A DNA stretch of 64,000 bases from Lutimonas halocynthiae (GCF_030409835.1 NZ_JAUFQO010000016.1:1-64000); one strand, 5' to 3'; numbered from the stretch's first letter, positions 51,736-61,136 are shown. Translations and numbers: made by a program. The notes: a model not told the origin generated them from the letters alone.

Positions 51736-53298
51736 ATGAGTAAACGGATTTTTGTACTTTTAGTGATGCTGATGGTAATTTCTTTGTTGGGAATTATCAC
51801 TGTTCAGATATTTTGGATTCGATCATCTATTGAGATGAGAGAAGAGCAGTTTTCTACAAGTGTAAAATTCGCACTTGCAAGAGTTTCAGAGAATATTCAG
51901 AAAAGAGAGTTTAAAGAAAATATATCCCGATATGCGCCGCTGATTGATAGTTTGCAAAAATCTAAGCAGAGCAATGTTAGGGATTTTTATTTTCAGCAAG
52001 TTGACACAAGTAGAAATGAAATTTTCACATTCCGTCAAAGTATTCTGGAGAATAATTATAAATCTCAATTTTCCCCATTTGAGGCAGATACGGTTAATTT
52101 TAAAACATTCTTAAGTAGAGAAGAAACCCAGATTGAGAAAATCGAGTTTACATCGAAAGATTTTAGTGAACTGTCGCCTAAAGATAGGATGGTTAAGGTG
52201 GAAAGGCTGGATAGATATGATAAACTTGAATTAGAAAGCATATTTAAAAATATAGTATCAAGAACGCCAATACACGATAGGGTGAGTAACAATGAAATCA
52301 GGATGAACCTTGATAATGAGCTGAGAGCAAGAAATATTGATACAAAGTTTGAATTTGGTGTTTTTAGTGAAGAATTGATTACGAAAGTTAAATCGGATAG
52401 GTTCGTGCAAAAAAGAGGGTATACTTATAATGTACCTTTGTTTGTTACTGATGATAGTATTGATTATGATTTATACGTAAGTTTTCCTGAAAAGAAGGAG
52501 TATATTCTTTCAACTATTTCATGGATTCTTATATTATCAGCTGTTTTTATTTTCATCATCATCGTTTCGTTTGCCAGTGCTTTATACCAATTGATACGTC
52601 AAAAACAGATTTCAGCCATTAAAACGGATTTTATAAATAATATGACTCATGAGTTTAAAACTCCCATAGCGACGATTAATCTTGCTATTGATTCTATTCG
52701 AAATCCTAAAATTATTAATGATAAGGAAAAGGTGATCAGGTATGCTGAAATGATTCGTGAAGAAAACAAAAGGATGCATGCACAGGTAGAAAATGTATTG
52801 CGAATCTCTAAGCTTGAAAAAAATCAACTTGACCTTAGTAAGGATATAGTTAATTTTCACGACATAATAAAGGATGCAGTATCACATGTAAACTTGATTA
52901 TCAGAGACAGAGAGGGTGATATTGAGCAAAATTTAAATGCGAAACAAACAGAAATGTTGGCAAGTAAGTTTCATATGACAAATGTAATTACCAATATGCT
53001 TGACAATGCTATTAAATATTCTGAAGGAGCCCCAAGAATAAGTATTGAGACGGTAAATGCGGGTAATAATATTGTATTAAAAATAGCTGATAAAGGCATA
53101 GGAATGTCAAAAGCAGCCCAAAGAAAAGTATTTAATAAATTTTATAGAGAACAAACAGGAAATATACACAATGTAAAAGGACACGGCCTTGGGCTTTCTT
53201 ATGTGAAGAGTATCGTTGAAAAACATCATGGAAATGTTTATGTTGAAAGCGAGAAAGGAAAGGGAAGTACTTTTACAGTTAAATTACCAATTATTTAA
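51736..53298 (+). CDS. Sensor histidine kinase
   Basis: A 520-residue membrane sensor: helix 1 (about 5-27), a periplasmic sensor domain of some 230 residues with no recognised fold, helix 2 (about 258-282), then HisKA with NNMTHEFKTPIATI (phospho-His) and HATPase with ITNMLDNAIKYSEG, DKGIGMSKAAQRKVF and HGLGLSYVK. There is no HAMP domain that I can see. It pairs with the response regulator 11 bp downstream; the stimulus is unknown. Confidence 0.93.
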   Translation: MSKRIFVLLVMLMVISLLGIITVQIFWIRSSIEMREEQFSTSVKFALARVSENIQKREFKENISRYAPLIDSLQKSKQSNVRDFYFQQVDTSRNEIFTFRQSILENNYKSQFSPFEADTVNFKTFLSREETQIEKIEFTSKDFSELSPKDRMVKVERLDRYDKLELESIFKNIVSRTPIHDRVSNNEIRMNLDNELRARNIDTKFEFGVFSEELITKVKSDRFVQKRGYTYNVPLFVTDDSIDYDLYVSFPEKKEYILSTISWILILSAVFIFIIIVSFASALYQLIRQKQISAIKTDFINNMTHEFKTPIATINLAIDSIRNPKIINDKEKVIRYAEMIREENKRMHAQVENVLRISKLEKNQLDLSKDIVNFHDIIKDAVSHVNLIIRDREGDIEQNLNAKQTEMLASKFHMTNVITNMLDNAIKYSEGAPRISIETVNAGNNIVLKIADKGIGMSKAAQRKVFNKFYREQTGNIHNVKGHGLGLSYVKSIVEKHHGNVYVESEKGKGSTFTVKLPII

Positions 53299-53309
53299 AT
53301 TCATTAACC

Positions 53310-54005
53310 ATGGCAAATAAAAAAATATTACTGGTGGAAGACGATCCTAATTTCGGGACCGTATTGAAAGATTATTTAGCATTGAATGATTACGACGTAC
53401 ATCACGCTAAAGATGGCTTAGATGGTCTGATTGCTTTTAAAAATGACGATTTTGACATTTGCATTTTAGATGTTATGATGCCAAAGAAAGATGGGTTTTC
53501 GTTAGCTAAGGATATTAGAGCAGTGAATGCTGATATTCCTTTGTTTTTTTTAACGGCAAAATCGATGAAAGAAGATGTGCTTAAAGGATATCAGGTTGGA
53601 GCCGATGACTATTTGAATAAACCTTTTGATTCAGAGATTTTGTTGCATAAAATAAAAGCAATTCTGCAAAGAAAAGCATCAGATGCGGCGAATGATGATA
53701 ATCAATTCGAATTTGAAATAGGTGGTTTTCATTTGAATTCCAAGCTTAGACAATTAACTTTTAATGGTGAAGAACCTAGAAAACTATCTCCAAAAGAGAA
53801 TAAACTTTTAAAGTTATTGGCGATGTACAAAAACGATTTGCTTCCGAGAGATCTTGCATTAACAAAAATATGGAGAGATGATAATTATTTTACATCAAGG
53901 AGTATGGATGTTTATATTGCAAAATTGAGAAAATACCTTAAGCCTGACGAGAAGGTTGAAATTATTAATATTCACGGAGAAGGTTTCCGACTTGTGGTTG
54001 ATTGA
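53310..54005 (+). CDS. OmpR-family response regulator
   Basis: A 231-residue two-domain regulator. The receiver domain has the acidic pair LLVEDDPNFG and phospho-acceptor Asp in CILDVMMPKKDGF, followed by KPFDSEILLHKI. The C-terminal winged helix contains SPKENKLLKLLAMYKN and SRSMDVYIAKLRKYL. It is the output of the adjacent kinase and is followed by a terminator. Confidence 0.94.
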   Translation: MANKKILLVEDDPNFGTVLKDYLALNDYDVHHAKDGLDGLIAFKNDDFDICILDVMMPKKDGFSLAKDIRAVNADIPLFFLTAKSMKEDVLKGYQVGADDYLNKPFDSEILLHKIKAILQRKASDAANDDNQFEFEIGGFHLNSKLRQLTFNGEEPRKLSPKENKLLKLLAMYKNDLLPRDLALTKIWRDDNYFTSRSMDVYIAKLRKYLKPDEKVEIINIHGEGFRLVVD

Positions 54006-54025
54006 TAATTTAATTTATATAGGAA

Positions 54026-54058
54026 AAAGGCTGTATCTGTTTGATGCAGCCTTTTTTT
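54026..54058 (+). terminator. Rho-independent terminator after the response regulator
   Basis: AAAGGCTGTATC and GATGCAGCCTTT form a stem with one G-T pair and a 5-nt loop, followed by a T-run. Confidence 0.85.
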
Positions 54059-54085
54059 ATTTGTAGTTTTACCGAATAAGCGCTT

Positions 54086-54721
54086 ATGTCATTCAAAAAT
54101 ATGTCGAAATTATTAAAGGTTTATGAAAAAAATCCTGATCAGCGGGTAATTGATCAAGCAGTAGATGTGCTTCGTAAAGGTGGTCTTATTATTTATCCAA
54201 CGGATACTGTTTATGGTCTAGGATGCGACATAACCAAAACAAGAGCACTAGAGAAAATTGCCAGGTTAAAACAAGTAAAACTTGAAAAGGCTAATTTTTC
54301 GTTTATATGTTACGATCTCAGCAACCTGTCTGAATATGTGCGACAAATTGATACCCCAACTTATAAGATTCTAAAAAGAGCTTTGCCAGGGCCGTATACA
54401 TTTATTTTGAAAGGAAATAATAATCTCCCGAAGGTATTTAAAAAGAAAAGTACCGTGGGGATTAGAGTACCGGATAACAATATCATTAGAACAATTGCTC
54501 AGCAACTCGGAAATCCAATAATTTCAACTTCCATTTATGATGAAGATGATGTGATAGAGTATACCACAGATCCTGAACTCATCTTTGAAAAATGGCGAGA
54601 TAAGGTTGATCTTGTTCTCGATGGCGGATATGGTGATAATATTGCCTCAACAATTATAGATCTTACAGAAGATGAAATAGTTGTTGTTAGAGAAGGCAAG
54701 GGCTCAATAGATATTTTATAA
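54086..54721 (+). CDS. L-threonylcarbamoyladenylate synthase family protein (Sua5/YrdC/YciO)
   Basis: A 211-residue YrdC-fold protein: GGLIIYPTDTVYGLGCDI, KTRALEKIARLK, then PGPYTFILKG and the S/T-rich nucleotide site NPIISTSIY. It makes threonylcarbamoyl-AMP for t6A tRNA modification, or belongs to the closely related YciO branch. The SxST segment near residue 150 reads IISTSIYDE, in keeping with the family. It stands alone, with a terminator before it. Confidence 0.87.
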   Translation: MSFKNMSKLLKVYEKNPDQRVIDQAVDVLRKGGLIIYPTDTVYGLGCDITKTRALEKIARLKQVKLEKANFSFICYDLSNLSEYVRQIDTPTYKILKRALPGPYTFILKGNNNLPKVFKKKSTVGIRVPDNNIIRTIAQQLGNPIISTSIYDEDDVIEYTTDPELIFEKWRDKVDLVLDGGYGDNIASTIIDLTEDEIVVVREGKGSIDIL

Positions 54722-54728
54722 GACTACT

Positions 54729-55349
54729 TTACAAATCACCTTGATGAGATAAGGCGGCATAATTCTTTTTAAGCTTCTTTAAAAAGAACCCATAAATTAT
54801 TCTGTAAAAACCCCAGAAAATAATTAGAGCAAGACTTAACAGGACAATAGAAATAATCCATATTTTAAGCATGCTTGTTCCTTCTGTGAGGGTGTTTTGA
54901 AATTCTATGGAGCTGTATACCGCATAGAAAATATTGATTCCTATGATCCCCATTATGGTAAGGTTATAATAAATATAATTTTTAACTGTTCTTCTTGTTT
55001 TTAGAATGTTACTAAGGAGGTTTTTGACGTTGCTATCAGAACTAATGTTTTTATAATTTTTATAAAATATGTAAATAAAACCTATGATAACGACGATATG
55101 AATGGCCGAGTAGATCATCATGCTATTGCTTAGGCCATATTGCTCGTAAAATTGTTTTGTTGCATCAAAATCAGTGAAGGCGAATAGCAAATTAGGTAAA
55201 ATAAATTCCAATAAGCTAATAATCAGAATCCATCTTACAATAGAAGATGATTTTTTCTGAACCATCTGGCTGATATCATCTTGGGTAAACCTAATTTTAG
55301 ATTCTCCTTGATTTTTCCATAGGTCTTTTAAGTTGTCTAAATTTTCCAT
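54729..55349 (-). CDS. Four-helix membrane protein, partner of the ECF sigma factor
   Basis: A 206-residue protein with a soluble N-terminal segment of about 35 residues (LDNLKDLWKNQGESKIRFT) and four membrane helices (about 38-60, 76-97, 117-140, 160-190). It begins 2 bp after the stop of the sigma gene, the position normally held by an anti-sigma factor. No zinc anti-sigma (HxxxCxxC) motif is present, so it is not of the ZAS type; a membrane anti-sigma or unrelated partner are both possible. Confidence 0.65.
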   Translation of the reverse strand: MENLDNLKDLWKNQGESKIRFTQDDISQMVQKKSSSIVRWILIISLLEFILPNLLFAFTDFDATKQFYEQYGLSNSMMIYSAIHIVVIIGFIYIFYKNYKNISSDSNVKNLLSNILKTRRTVKNYIYYNLTIMGIIGINIFYAVYSSIEFQNTLTEGTSMLKIWIISIVLLSLALIIFWGFYRIIYGFFLKKLKKNYAALSHQGDL

Positions 55350-55351
55350 TC

Positions 55352-55849
55352 TTATGGATTTAATATGTTTTTTAACTTCGTCTTTGTCCTGTTCATCTTA
55401 ACTCTTGCATTAACTTCACTAATACCAAGTGTTTTAGATATCTCTTTATAACTTTTATCCTCAAGATACATTAAAGCCAAGGCTTTTTCAATGTCATTAA
55501 GACTATAGATAGCCTCGTATAAAAGTTTTAATTGTTTGTCAGTTGAGTCGTCATAATCATGATACTCCAGCTCTTTTAGATTGTCGTAAATCTGAGTAGT
55601 CTCAACATTTCTTTTACTTTTTCTAAAAAGAGAAATAGCTGTGTTAAAGGCTACACGGTACATCCAAGTACTAAATTTAGATTCCCCTCTAAACTTTGGG
55701 TAAGCCTTCCATAGCTGTATAGTGATCTCCTGAAATAGATCCTTATGAGCTGCTTCATTATTCGTATATGACCTGCATACTTTGTGAATAATGTTTTGAT
55801 GTTGCTCAAGTTCCTTAGCAAATTTTTGTTCCAATTCTTTGGTCACCAA
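55352..55849 (-). CDS. ECF sigma-70 family factor
   Basis: A 165-residue sigma factor: region 2 with AHKDLFQEITIQLWKAYPKF and STWMYRVAFNTAISLFRK, region 4 with SLNDIEKALALMYLEDKSY and KEISKTLGISEVNARVKMNR. It is typical of chromosomal Bacteroidota ECF factors and is cotranscribed with the four-helix protein. It is divergent from the 2TM/LytS operon. Confidence 0.93.
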   Translation of the reverse strand: MVTKELEQKFAKELEQHQNIIHKVCRSYTNNEAAHKDLFQEITIQLWKAYPKFRGESKFSTWMYRVAFNTAISLFRKSKRNVETTQIYDNLKELEYHDYDDSTDKQLKLLYEAIYSLNDIEKALALMYLEDKSYKEISKTLGISEVNARVKMNRTKTKLKNILNP

Positions 55850-56048
55850 CAGTTGATTTACTTATTAGTAGTGTGATGCATCAATTTGTTACGAATTCTT
55901 TAAAACAAATTGATTTTGGTGCAAACTACACAAAAATGACAATTCATCCTAGAAATTTGACAATTGGGTAAATGTAAATTTAAAATTCAACCATGTTGCC
56001 TGATATTTGCTTCATCAAACAACAATAAGAATCTTAAATAATCAAACG

Positions 56049-56273
56049 ATGATACGAATTTTTATAACTGCTATTCTTTATTTTATAGGGATGTTCACAC
56101 AAGCCCAAGACAATCCAAATAAGGATATTTTGGGAAAGAGTTTTTCAACAGAGGTAGGTTCGTTTGAAAATTATGTACCGCCCTGTAATTTGCAAAATGC
56201 CATAGCATTTGAGTTTGAGGCGGCAAAATTTGAAGTAATAAATAAAGACCTTACATTTGATAGTAGATTTTAA
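56049..56273 (+). CDS. Short secreted protein of unknown function
   Basis: A 74-residue product: the signal peptide MIRIFITAILYFIGMFTQAQ is cleaved to leave about 54 residues (DNPNKDILGKSFSTEVGSFE ... DLTFDSRF). The frame opens 14 codons earlier, but the ATG at 56049 begins the signal peptide directly. It is 16 bp upstream of the sensor-kinase gene and so may be part of that signalling operon; no motif is recognised. Confidence 0.55.
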   Translation: MIRIFITAILYFIGMFTQAQDNPNKDILGKSFSTEVGSFENYVPPCNLQNAIAFEFEAAKFEVINKDLTFDSRF

Positions 56274-56289
56274 TAGTTAGCATAATATT

Positions 56290-57612
56290 ATGAGCGAAAA
56301 CGGAAAAAACATATTAATTGTCTTTATCATAGGAACAATCATTTTTGTATTTGGAAGCGGATTTTTCAACCAGTTTCAATATGAAGGATTCGACGATTTT
56401 ATCCAGGAGTTTTTAATTTATCAGCTTTATGCTTTTGTTTTAGGCTATTCTAATATGAACTATTTTAAATATTTGGAAAGTGTAAAATGGGGAGAAGGGA
56501 CCAGAGCGAAAAGGATTGCTATTGGAATTATTGGATCCACTATTATTTCAATTATAGGCTTGTTTATTATAAGAATGGTTCTTTCAGTCTTTTATCAAGG
56601 CAATACCTTTATGGAATATTGGCAAGACGAGAGAATAGAGAATTTCTATTTCGGCATATGGGCCACAACTACTGTGGTGATCATTTTTCATGTTATCTAT
56701 TTTTATAATAGGTATCAAAAAACCAAAGTAAAGGAGTCGCAAATAGTTGCCAAAAACGAGACTGCAAAATTCGAGTCTTTAAAAAACCAGTTGGACCCGC
56801 ATTTTTTGTTTAACAGTCTAAACGTACTAACCTCACTAATCAGTGAGAACCCTATTCAGGCAGAAAAATTTACGACTAAACTATCAAAGGTTTATCGTTA
56901 TGTGCTGGAGCAAAAGGATAAAGATCTGGTGGCTCTTGAGGAAGAATTAAAGTTCGCCAAATCGTATATGCAATTATTGCAAATGAGGTTTGAAGATGCC
57001 ATTGTGTTTTCAATTCCTGAAAGTGTGAGCAGGGATGATTTAAAAATCGTGCCTTTATCACTTCAATTGCTCTTGGAGAATGCAGTAAAACACAATGTGA
57101 TTTCTTCAGAAGAACCGCTCAAAATTAATATTTATGAACATGAAGGATATCTGGTTATAGAGAACTCATTAAATGAAAAAGCTTCTTTAGAGAAAAGTAC
57201 TAAAGTGGGGTTGCAAAATATACAACAACGCTATGAATTGGTCTCTTCAAACAAAGTGAGCATTGAAAAAGATCAGAAACTATTCAGAGTAAGGTTACCA
57301 TTATTAACGCAAAAAATAAAAGTTATGAGAACAGATTATATGGATGATAGTGCCAAGTATATCAGAGCTAAGAAGCGAGTAGATGAGCTCAAAGGATTTT
57401 ATGGAAGTCTTGTTGCTTATGTTATTGCGATACCTTTTTTCATCACATTGAATTATAAAACATCATGGCAATTTCAATGGTTCTGGTTTCCAATTTTGGG
57501 TTGGGGATTGGGCATAGTCATTCAGGCATTTAATATTTACGGGATTGGTGGCAACTGGGAAGATCGTAAAATAAGAGAAATAATGGAAAATAATAAAAAA
57601 TATAAATCTTAA
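56290..57612 (+). CDS. LytS-type sensor histidine kinase fused to a C-terminal 2TM domain
   Basis: A 440-residue protein: four membrane helices (about 5-25, 35-55, 72-95, 120-138), then a His_kinase domain with NQLDPHFLFNSLNVLTSLI (phospho-His) and an HATPase-like part containing LQLLLENAVKHNV and GLQNIQQRYEL. From residue 345 a 2TM domain follows (YIRAKKRVDELKGFYGSLVA ... WFWFPILGWGLGIVIQAF ... NWEDRKIREIM). The 2TM unit is repeated as separate genes downstream. It pairs with the LytTR regulator at 58236. Confidence 0.88.
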   Translation: MSENGKNILIVFIIGTIIFVFGSGFFNQFQYEGFDDFIQEFLIYQLYAFVLGYSNMNYFKYLESVKWGEGTRAKRIAIGIIGSTIISIIGLFIIRMVLSVFYQGNTFMEYWQDERIENFYFGIWATTTVVIIFHVIYFYNRYQKTKVKESQIVAKNETAKFESLKNQLDPHFLFNSLNVLTSLISENPIQAEKFTTKLSKVYRYVLEQKDKDLVALEEELKFAKSYMQLLQMRFEDAIVFSIPESVSRDDLKIVPLSLQLLLENAVKHNVISSEEPLKINIYEHEGYLVIENSLNEKASLEKSTKVGLQNIQQRYELVSSNKVSIEKDQKLFRVRLPLLTQKIKVMRTDYMDDSAKYIRAKKRVDELKGFYGSLVAYVIAIPFFITLNYKTSWQFQWFWFPILGWGLGIVIQAFNIYGIGGNWEDRKIREIMENNKKYKS

Positions 57613-57616
57613 CAAA

Positions 57617-57904
57617 ATGGATCAGGAGCAAAAAAACACAAGCGAAGAGTATAATAGGGCAAGGGCACGAGTAACTGAGTTAAAGGCTTTTTATTCAAAT
57701 GTAGCCGCCTATTGTTTGATCATTCCCTTTTTAATTTTTATTAACTACATGACTTACTGGGATTATAAATGGTTTTGGTATCCAATGGCAGGCTGGGGAT
57801 TAGGTATTATCATCCATGGGATGGTCACTTATGGTTTCGGGTCAGACTGGGAAAAAAGAAAGATAGAACAGATAATTGAGGAAGAAAAACACAAGAAATC
57901 ATGA
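57617..57904 (+). CDS. 2TM-domain protein
   Basis: A 95-residue protein that is one 2TM domain: RARARVTELKAFYSNVAAYC, two helices with FLIFINYMTYWDYKWFWYPM and GWGLGIIIHGMVTYG, then DWEKRKIEQIIEEE. It is very close to the C-terminal domain of the kinase upstream (4-bp gap) and overlaps the next 2TM gene by 4 bp, so the three probably arose by duplication and form a complex. Function unknown. Confidence 0.85.
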   Translation: MDQEQKNTSEEYNRARARVTELKAFYSNVAAYCLIIPFLIFINYMTYWDYKWFWYPMAGWGLGIIIHGMVTYGFGSDWEKRKIEQIIEEEKHKKS

Positions 57905-58224
57905 AAACATACCACACAGACGAGGAATTATATAGAATAGCTGAAAAAAGAGTAAAGGATATTAAAGGGTTTTACTGGCATTTATTTTGGTATTTGGCGG
58001 TGAACATATTTCTAACTTTTGGAGGAACGATTAAACGATTTGTTTTTGAAGGAACTTTCGACATTAGTTATATTCATTTCTCGGCTTTTTCAGTTTGGTT
58101 TTTTTGGGGCATTGGACTAGTTAGCCATTGGTTACATGTATTTGGTAAGAATGTTTTCTTTTCAAAAAACTGGGAAGAAAGAAAAATAAAGGAGTTTATG
58201 GAAAAAGATAAATTTGACAACTAA
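57901..58224 (+). CDS. 2TM-domain protein
   Basis: A 107-residue protein, third copy of the 2TM unit: YRIAEKRVKDIKGFYWHLFW, two helices, then WFFWGIGLVSHWLHVFGKNV and NWEERKIKEFMEKD. It is more diverged than the other two copies, with a longer loop between helices. It overlaps the previous gene by 4 bp and lies 11 bp before the LytTR regulator. Confidence 0.85.
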   Translation: MKTYHTDEELYRIAEKRVKDIKGFYWHLFWYLAVNIFLTFGGTIKRFVFEGTFDISYIHFSAFSVWFFWGIGLVSHWLHVFGKNVFFSKNWEERKIKEFMEKDKFDN

Positions 58225-58235
58225 ATTAATTCAAG

Positions 58236-58994
58236 ATGATCAAAGTTATAATAGTTGAGGATGAGAAACCTTCTGCAAGAAGGTTACAAAGAATGCTTTC
58301 TGAGTTGAATATAGAAGCATTGGCAATGTTGCACTCTGTAAAGGAAGCGGTAGACTGGTTTAAAAATAATGAGCATCCTGATCTGATCTTATTGGATATA
58401 CAATTGTCTGATGGATTATCGTTTGAGATTTTTGAGCAGGTAACTGTGAATAGCGCTATTATATTTACAACAGCCTATGATGAATATGCATTGAAGGCTT
58501 TTAAACTCAATAGTATTGATTATTTATTGAAGCCTATTGATGACGAAGAACTTGAAACAGCTATTAATAAGTTTACAGTAAACCAACCTGTAAAGCATGA
58601 CTTATTGGTTGATATAAATCAAATTAAAAAATTATTAATCAATCCATTAGATAAGTCTTATAAAAAAAGATTTACCATTAAAATAGGTCAGCATTTAAGG
58701 GTGGTAGACACCGAAGATATAGAGTGTTTTTACAGTGAGCAAAAGGCCACTTATGCCTATACAGTAGAGAGAAAAAATTACTTAATGGATTTCAGTCTTG
58801 AGCAATTAGAAGACGAATTGGACCCTTCTAAATTTTTCAAGGTAAATCGCAAGTTCATTGTTAATATTTCAGCCATTAATGATATCATATCCTATACAAA
58901 TAGTAGGCTCCAAATCAAACTAAATAACTTTTCTGATCTTGAAATCATCGTAAGTAGGGAGAAGGTCAAAGAGTTTAGAAAATGGCTAGAATAG
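58236..58994 (+). CDS. LytTR-family response regulator
   Basis: A 252-residue regulator: receiver domain with IVEDEKPSARRL and the phospho-Asp in DLILLDIQLSDGLSF, ending in DYLLKPIDDEELETAINKF, then a LytTR DNA-binding domain (about 145-250: FTIKIGQHLRVVDTEDIECF ... FFKVNRKFIVNISAI). It is the output of the LytS-type kinase in the same operon. Targets are unknown. Confidence 0.93.
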   Translation: MIKVIIVEDEKPSARRLQRMLSELNIEALAMLHSVKEAVDWFKNNEHPDLILLDIQLSDGLSFEIFEQVTVNSAIIFTTAYDEYALKAFKLNSIDYLLKPIDDEELETAINKFTVNQPVKHDLLVDINQIKKLLINPLDKSYKKRFTIKIGQHLRVVDTEDIECFYSEQKATYAYTVERKNYLMDFSLEQLEDELDPSKFFKVNRKFIVNISAINDIISYTNSRLQIKLNNFSDLEIIVSREKVKEFRKWLE

Positions 58995-59001
58995 CCTAAT
59001 T

Positions 59002-59556
59002 TCATTCTGAGTCAGGCACATTGTCTTTAAAGAAGCTAAAAACATTACCGCCATATTTTCTGGAACGCTCAAAATTAGTGTGATCAGATAGATTTGTTTG
59101 TTTACCGTGCTCAATAATCAATAGGCCGTCGTCTTTTAATAGACCTTTACTAAAAATAAGCTCTAATAAACGATTGAACCTTTCTTCTTCCATAGCGTAA
59201 GGAGGGTCCGCGAAAATGACATCGAATTTTCGAGAATTTCTTTCTAGAAAACTAAATACATCACTTTTAATAGTCTGAATGCCTGATTCCAGGAGCTTAT
59301 CCGTACTTTCAAGAAATTTGATGCATCCTGCATGTTCATCAACAGCCACAATGTCAGTTGAGCCCCTTGATGCAAATTCAAAACTAATGCTTCCAATTCC
59401 AGCGAAAAGATCTAAAACAGATATGTCTTCTAAATAATAAGTATTATTTAGAATGTTGAACAAAGCCTCTTTAGCCATGTCAGTAGTAGGTCTTACAGGC
59501 AGGCTGGCTGGAGCCGTAAGGCGCCGCCCCCTGTGTTTTCCGGATACAATTCTCAT
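59002..59556 (-). CDS. rsmD: 16S rRNA (guanine966-N2)-methyltransferase
   Basis: A 184-residue methyltransferase: RIVSGKHRGRRLTAP at the N-terminus, TTDMAKEALFNIL, DLFAGIGSISFEFASRG (motif I) and FADPPYAMEEERF (catalytic DPPY). It modifies G966 of 16S rRNA. It overlaps the DUF3822 gene by 4 bp, an arrangement common in Bacteroidota. Confidence 0.94.
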   Translation of the reverse strand: MRIVSGKHRGRRLTAPASLPVRPTTDMAKEALFNILNNTYYLEDISVLDLFAGIGSISFEFASRGSTDIVAVDEHAGCIKFLESTDKLLESGIQTIKSDVFSFLERNSRKFDVIFADPPYAMEEERFNRLLELIFSKGLLKDDGLLIIEHGKQTNLSDHTNFERSRKYGGNVFSFFKDNVPDSE

Positions 59557-60407
59557 GAATACTGATTTAGCAGCGTGAAATGCCTTCTTTTAGTAGTTTC
59601 TTTGCTGGTCGGTGGGAATTTATACTCTGAACGATTTTCCATTAGGCCAACCTTTCGAACGTATCGATATGCTATTTTATAGAGCTCACTTTCTGTGTCA
59701 ATGATACCAGCTAAAATTAGTTCAAATTTTTCAGGGTTAAGCGCTAATTGTTCCGCCGTAAAAAGTATATAGTATATGAAATCCTCCTTACTTTGATAGT
59801 CAAAGCTATTGTAGAACAAAAGTTTGTTATTTGCTATGACCAAAATTTCAAATTGTCGTTCTCCAATATGCGCGAACATATGAGGGTGTTCACTGAATTT
59901 AAAGGTATTAAGCAGGTTGTTGACCAAGACGGTTGAAAAATGTTTATATTCAAAACTTCCAAATCTCTCAAGGAAAAAATTATTCACATTAACAAATGGG
60001 ATATATACATTAACCATGTCATGATTTTCAATTTCGTCATGCACTACATAGTCATTTGTATAGGTTTTAGATGAGAACTTCAGGTAATCCCTGATACGGT
60101 CTTCATCAAATAAAGATTTGGGAACAAGGGTTGAGAGTTGGTTGACATGCGTAATGTTTGTTGAGCCATATCGCTTCTGCAGGGCTCTTTCTTTTTTGAA
60201 AACACTTTCCACATTTTGAAGTAATTTGTCTGGAGTAGGAGAGTGGTCATTAAATCGAAAGTGCTCAAGCCTTTCGATTTGCATTTCATTTTTATTAATT
60301 ATACAAAAAGAAAATCCATCCAAACTGAGTTGGATGGATAGATGTTTATTACTAAGATTATTAAAATCTATAGATGTATTAGTCTTGTGCGTTTTCTTTA
60401 ATTCCAT
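59553..60407 (-). CDS. DUF3822 family protein
   Basis: A 284-residue protein of the DUF3822 family, an actin/hexokinase-like (ASKHA) fold of unknown role, with LSIQLSLDGFSFCIIN at the N-terminus, THVNQLSTLVPKSLF, and FAHIGERQFEILVIANNKLLFYNSF. The frame opens 12 codons earlier, but the ATG at 60405-60407 (MELKKTHK) fits the family N-terminus. It overlaps the upstream gene by 29 bp and rsmD by 4 bp. Confidence 0.85.
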   Translation of the reverse strand: MELKKTHKTNTSIDFNNLSNKHLSIQLSLDGFSFCIINKNEMQIERLEHFRFNDHSPTPDKLLQNVESVFKKERALQKRYGSTNITHVNQLSTLVPKSLFDEDRIRDYLKFSSKTYTNDYVVHDEIENHDMVNVYIPFVNVNNFFLERFGSFEYKHFSTVLVNNLLNTFKFSEHPHMFAHIGERQFEILVIANNKLLFYNSFDYQSKEDFIYYILFTAEQLALNPEKFELILAGIIDTESELYKIAYRYVRKVGLMENRSEYKFPPTSKETTKRRHFTLLNQYS

Positions 60408-61107
60408 CGTAGAAAGGAGGCCAGTTACCATTTGAGTTAACATCTTCCAAAGATCCTACAGCGATATATTCACCAGGGACATTAATACCCCCTAGCGCTT
60501 CTTTTTCCTGACGTACAAGATCTTTGTTCATACCTTCAAGAACTACTGCCTTGTCAACTTTTGCTTCAAAAACTGAAGCCATAACACCTTGAACCTTCTC
60601 AACAGAACCAGTTTTTAATTCAAATTTAGCGTCTGTTCCTGGAACGTTCATCATGTCTTTATAGTTCCTTCCTTCAAATTGATTCTTAACCATTTCAAAT
60701 CCAACGGTATCAACAACTCTTTTCTCTACATCAATTGTGATTCGACCTCTTTGTTCAGTTACAACAACGTTTTTAACTTCTGTAATGGCAAAAGAGTCTT
60801 TTTCAATAAAATTGACCAAGTCTTCGAACTTACTTGTAAACCTTCTATTAACAGAAGCATAAGCCAATTCAGCATCACGAATAGTCTTCAGATTTTCGAT
60901 AACCAAGGCATAACGCTCCTTTTTCTTTTTATTGAATTTAATTGGCGCCATTATACTCATGTATATTTGATAGCCGAAAAATACTATAACTACCCATAAC
61001 ACAATGGACAATACAGGTTTCATTTTAGCCGGCAACTTATTTACAATTAAGTATGCTAATCCTCCTACTGCAAGAATAGACACAATAATTATTAAAATAG
61101 AAATCAT
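60379..61107 (-). CDS. Membrane-anchored protein of unknown function
   Basis: A 242-residue protein with two N-terminal membrane helices (about 2-23 and 31-50), then a charged soluble part: KKKKERYALVIENLKTIRDA and an ELAYASVNRRFTSKFEDLVNF stretch. That part resembles the start of a pilin-like or secretin-associated fold, but no family is certain. It is the first gene of the operon with DUF3822 and rsmD. Confidence 0.7.
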   Translation of the reverse strand: MISILIIIVSILAVGGLAYLIVNKLPAKMKPVLSIVLWVVIVFFGYQIYMSIMAPIKFNKKKKERYALVIENLKTIRDAELAYASVNRRFTSKFEDLVNFIEKDSFAITEVKNVVVTEQRGRITIDVEKRVVDTVGFEMVKNQFEGRNYKDMMNVPGTDAKFELKTGSVEKVQGVMASVFEAKVDKAVVLEGMNKDLVRQEKEALGGINVPGEYIAVGSLEDVNSNGNWPPFYDGIKENAQD

Positions 61108-61136
61108 TTTTTAGGTTTTTTTAATTACGTCAGTGA

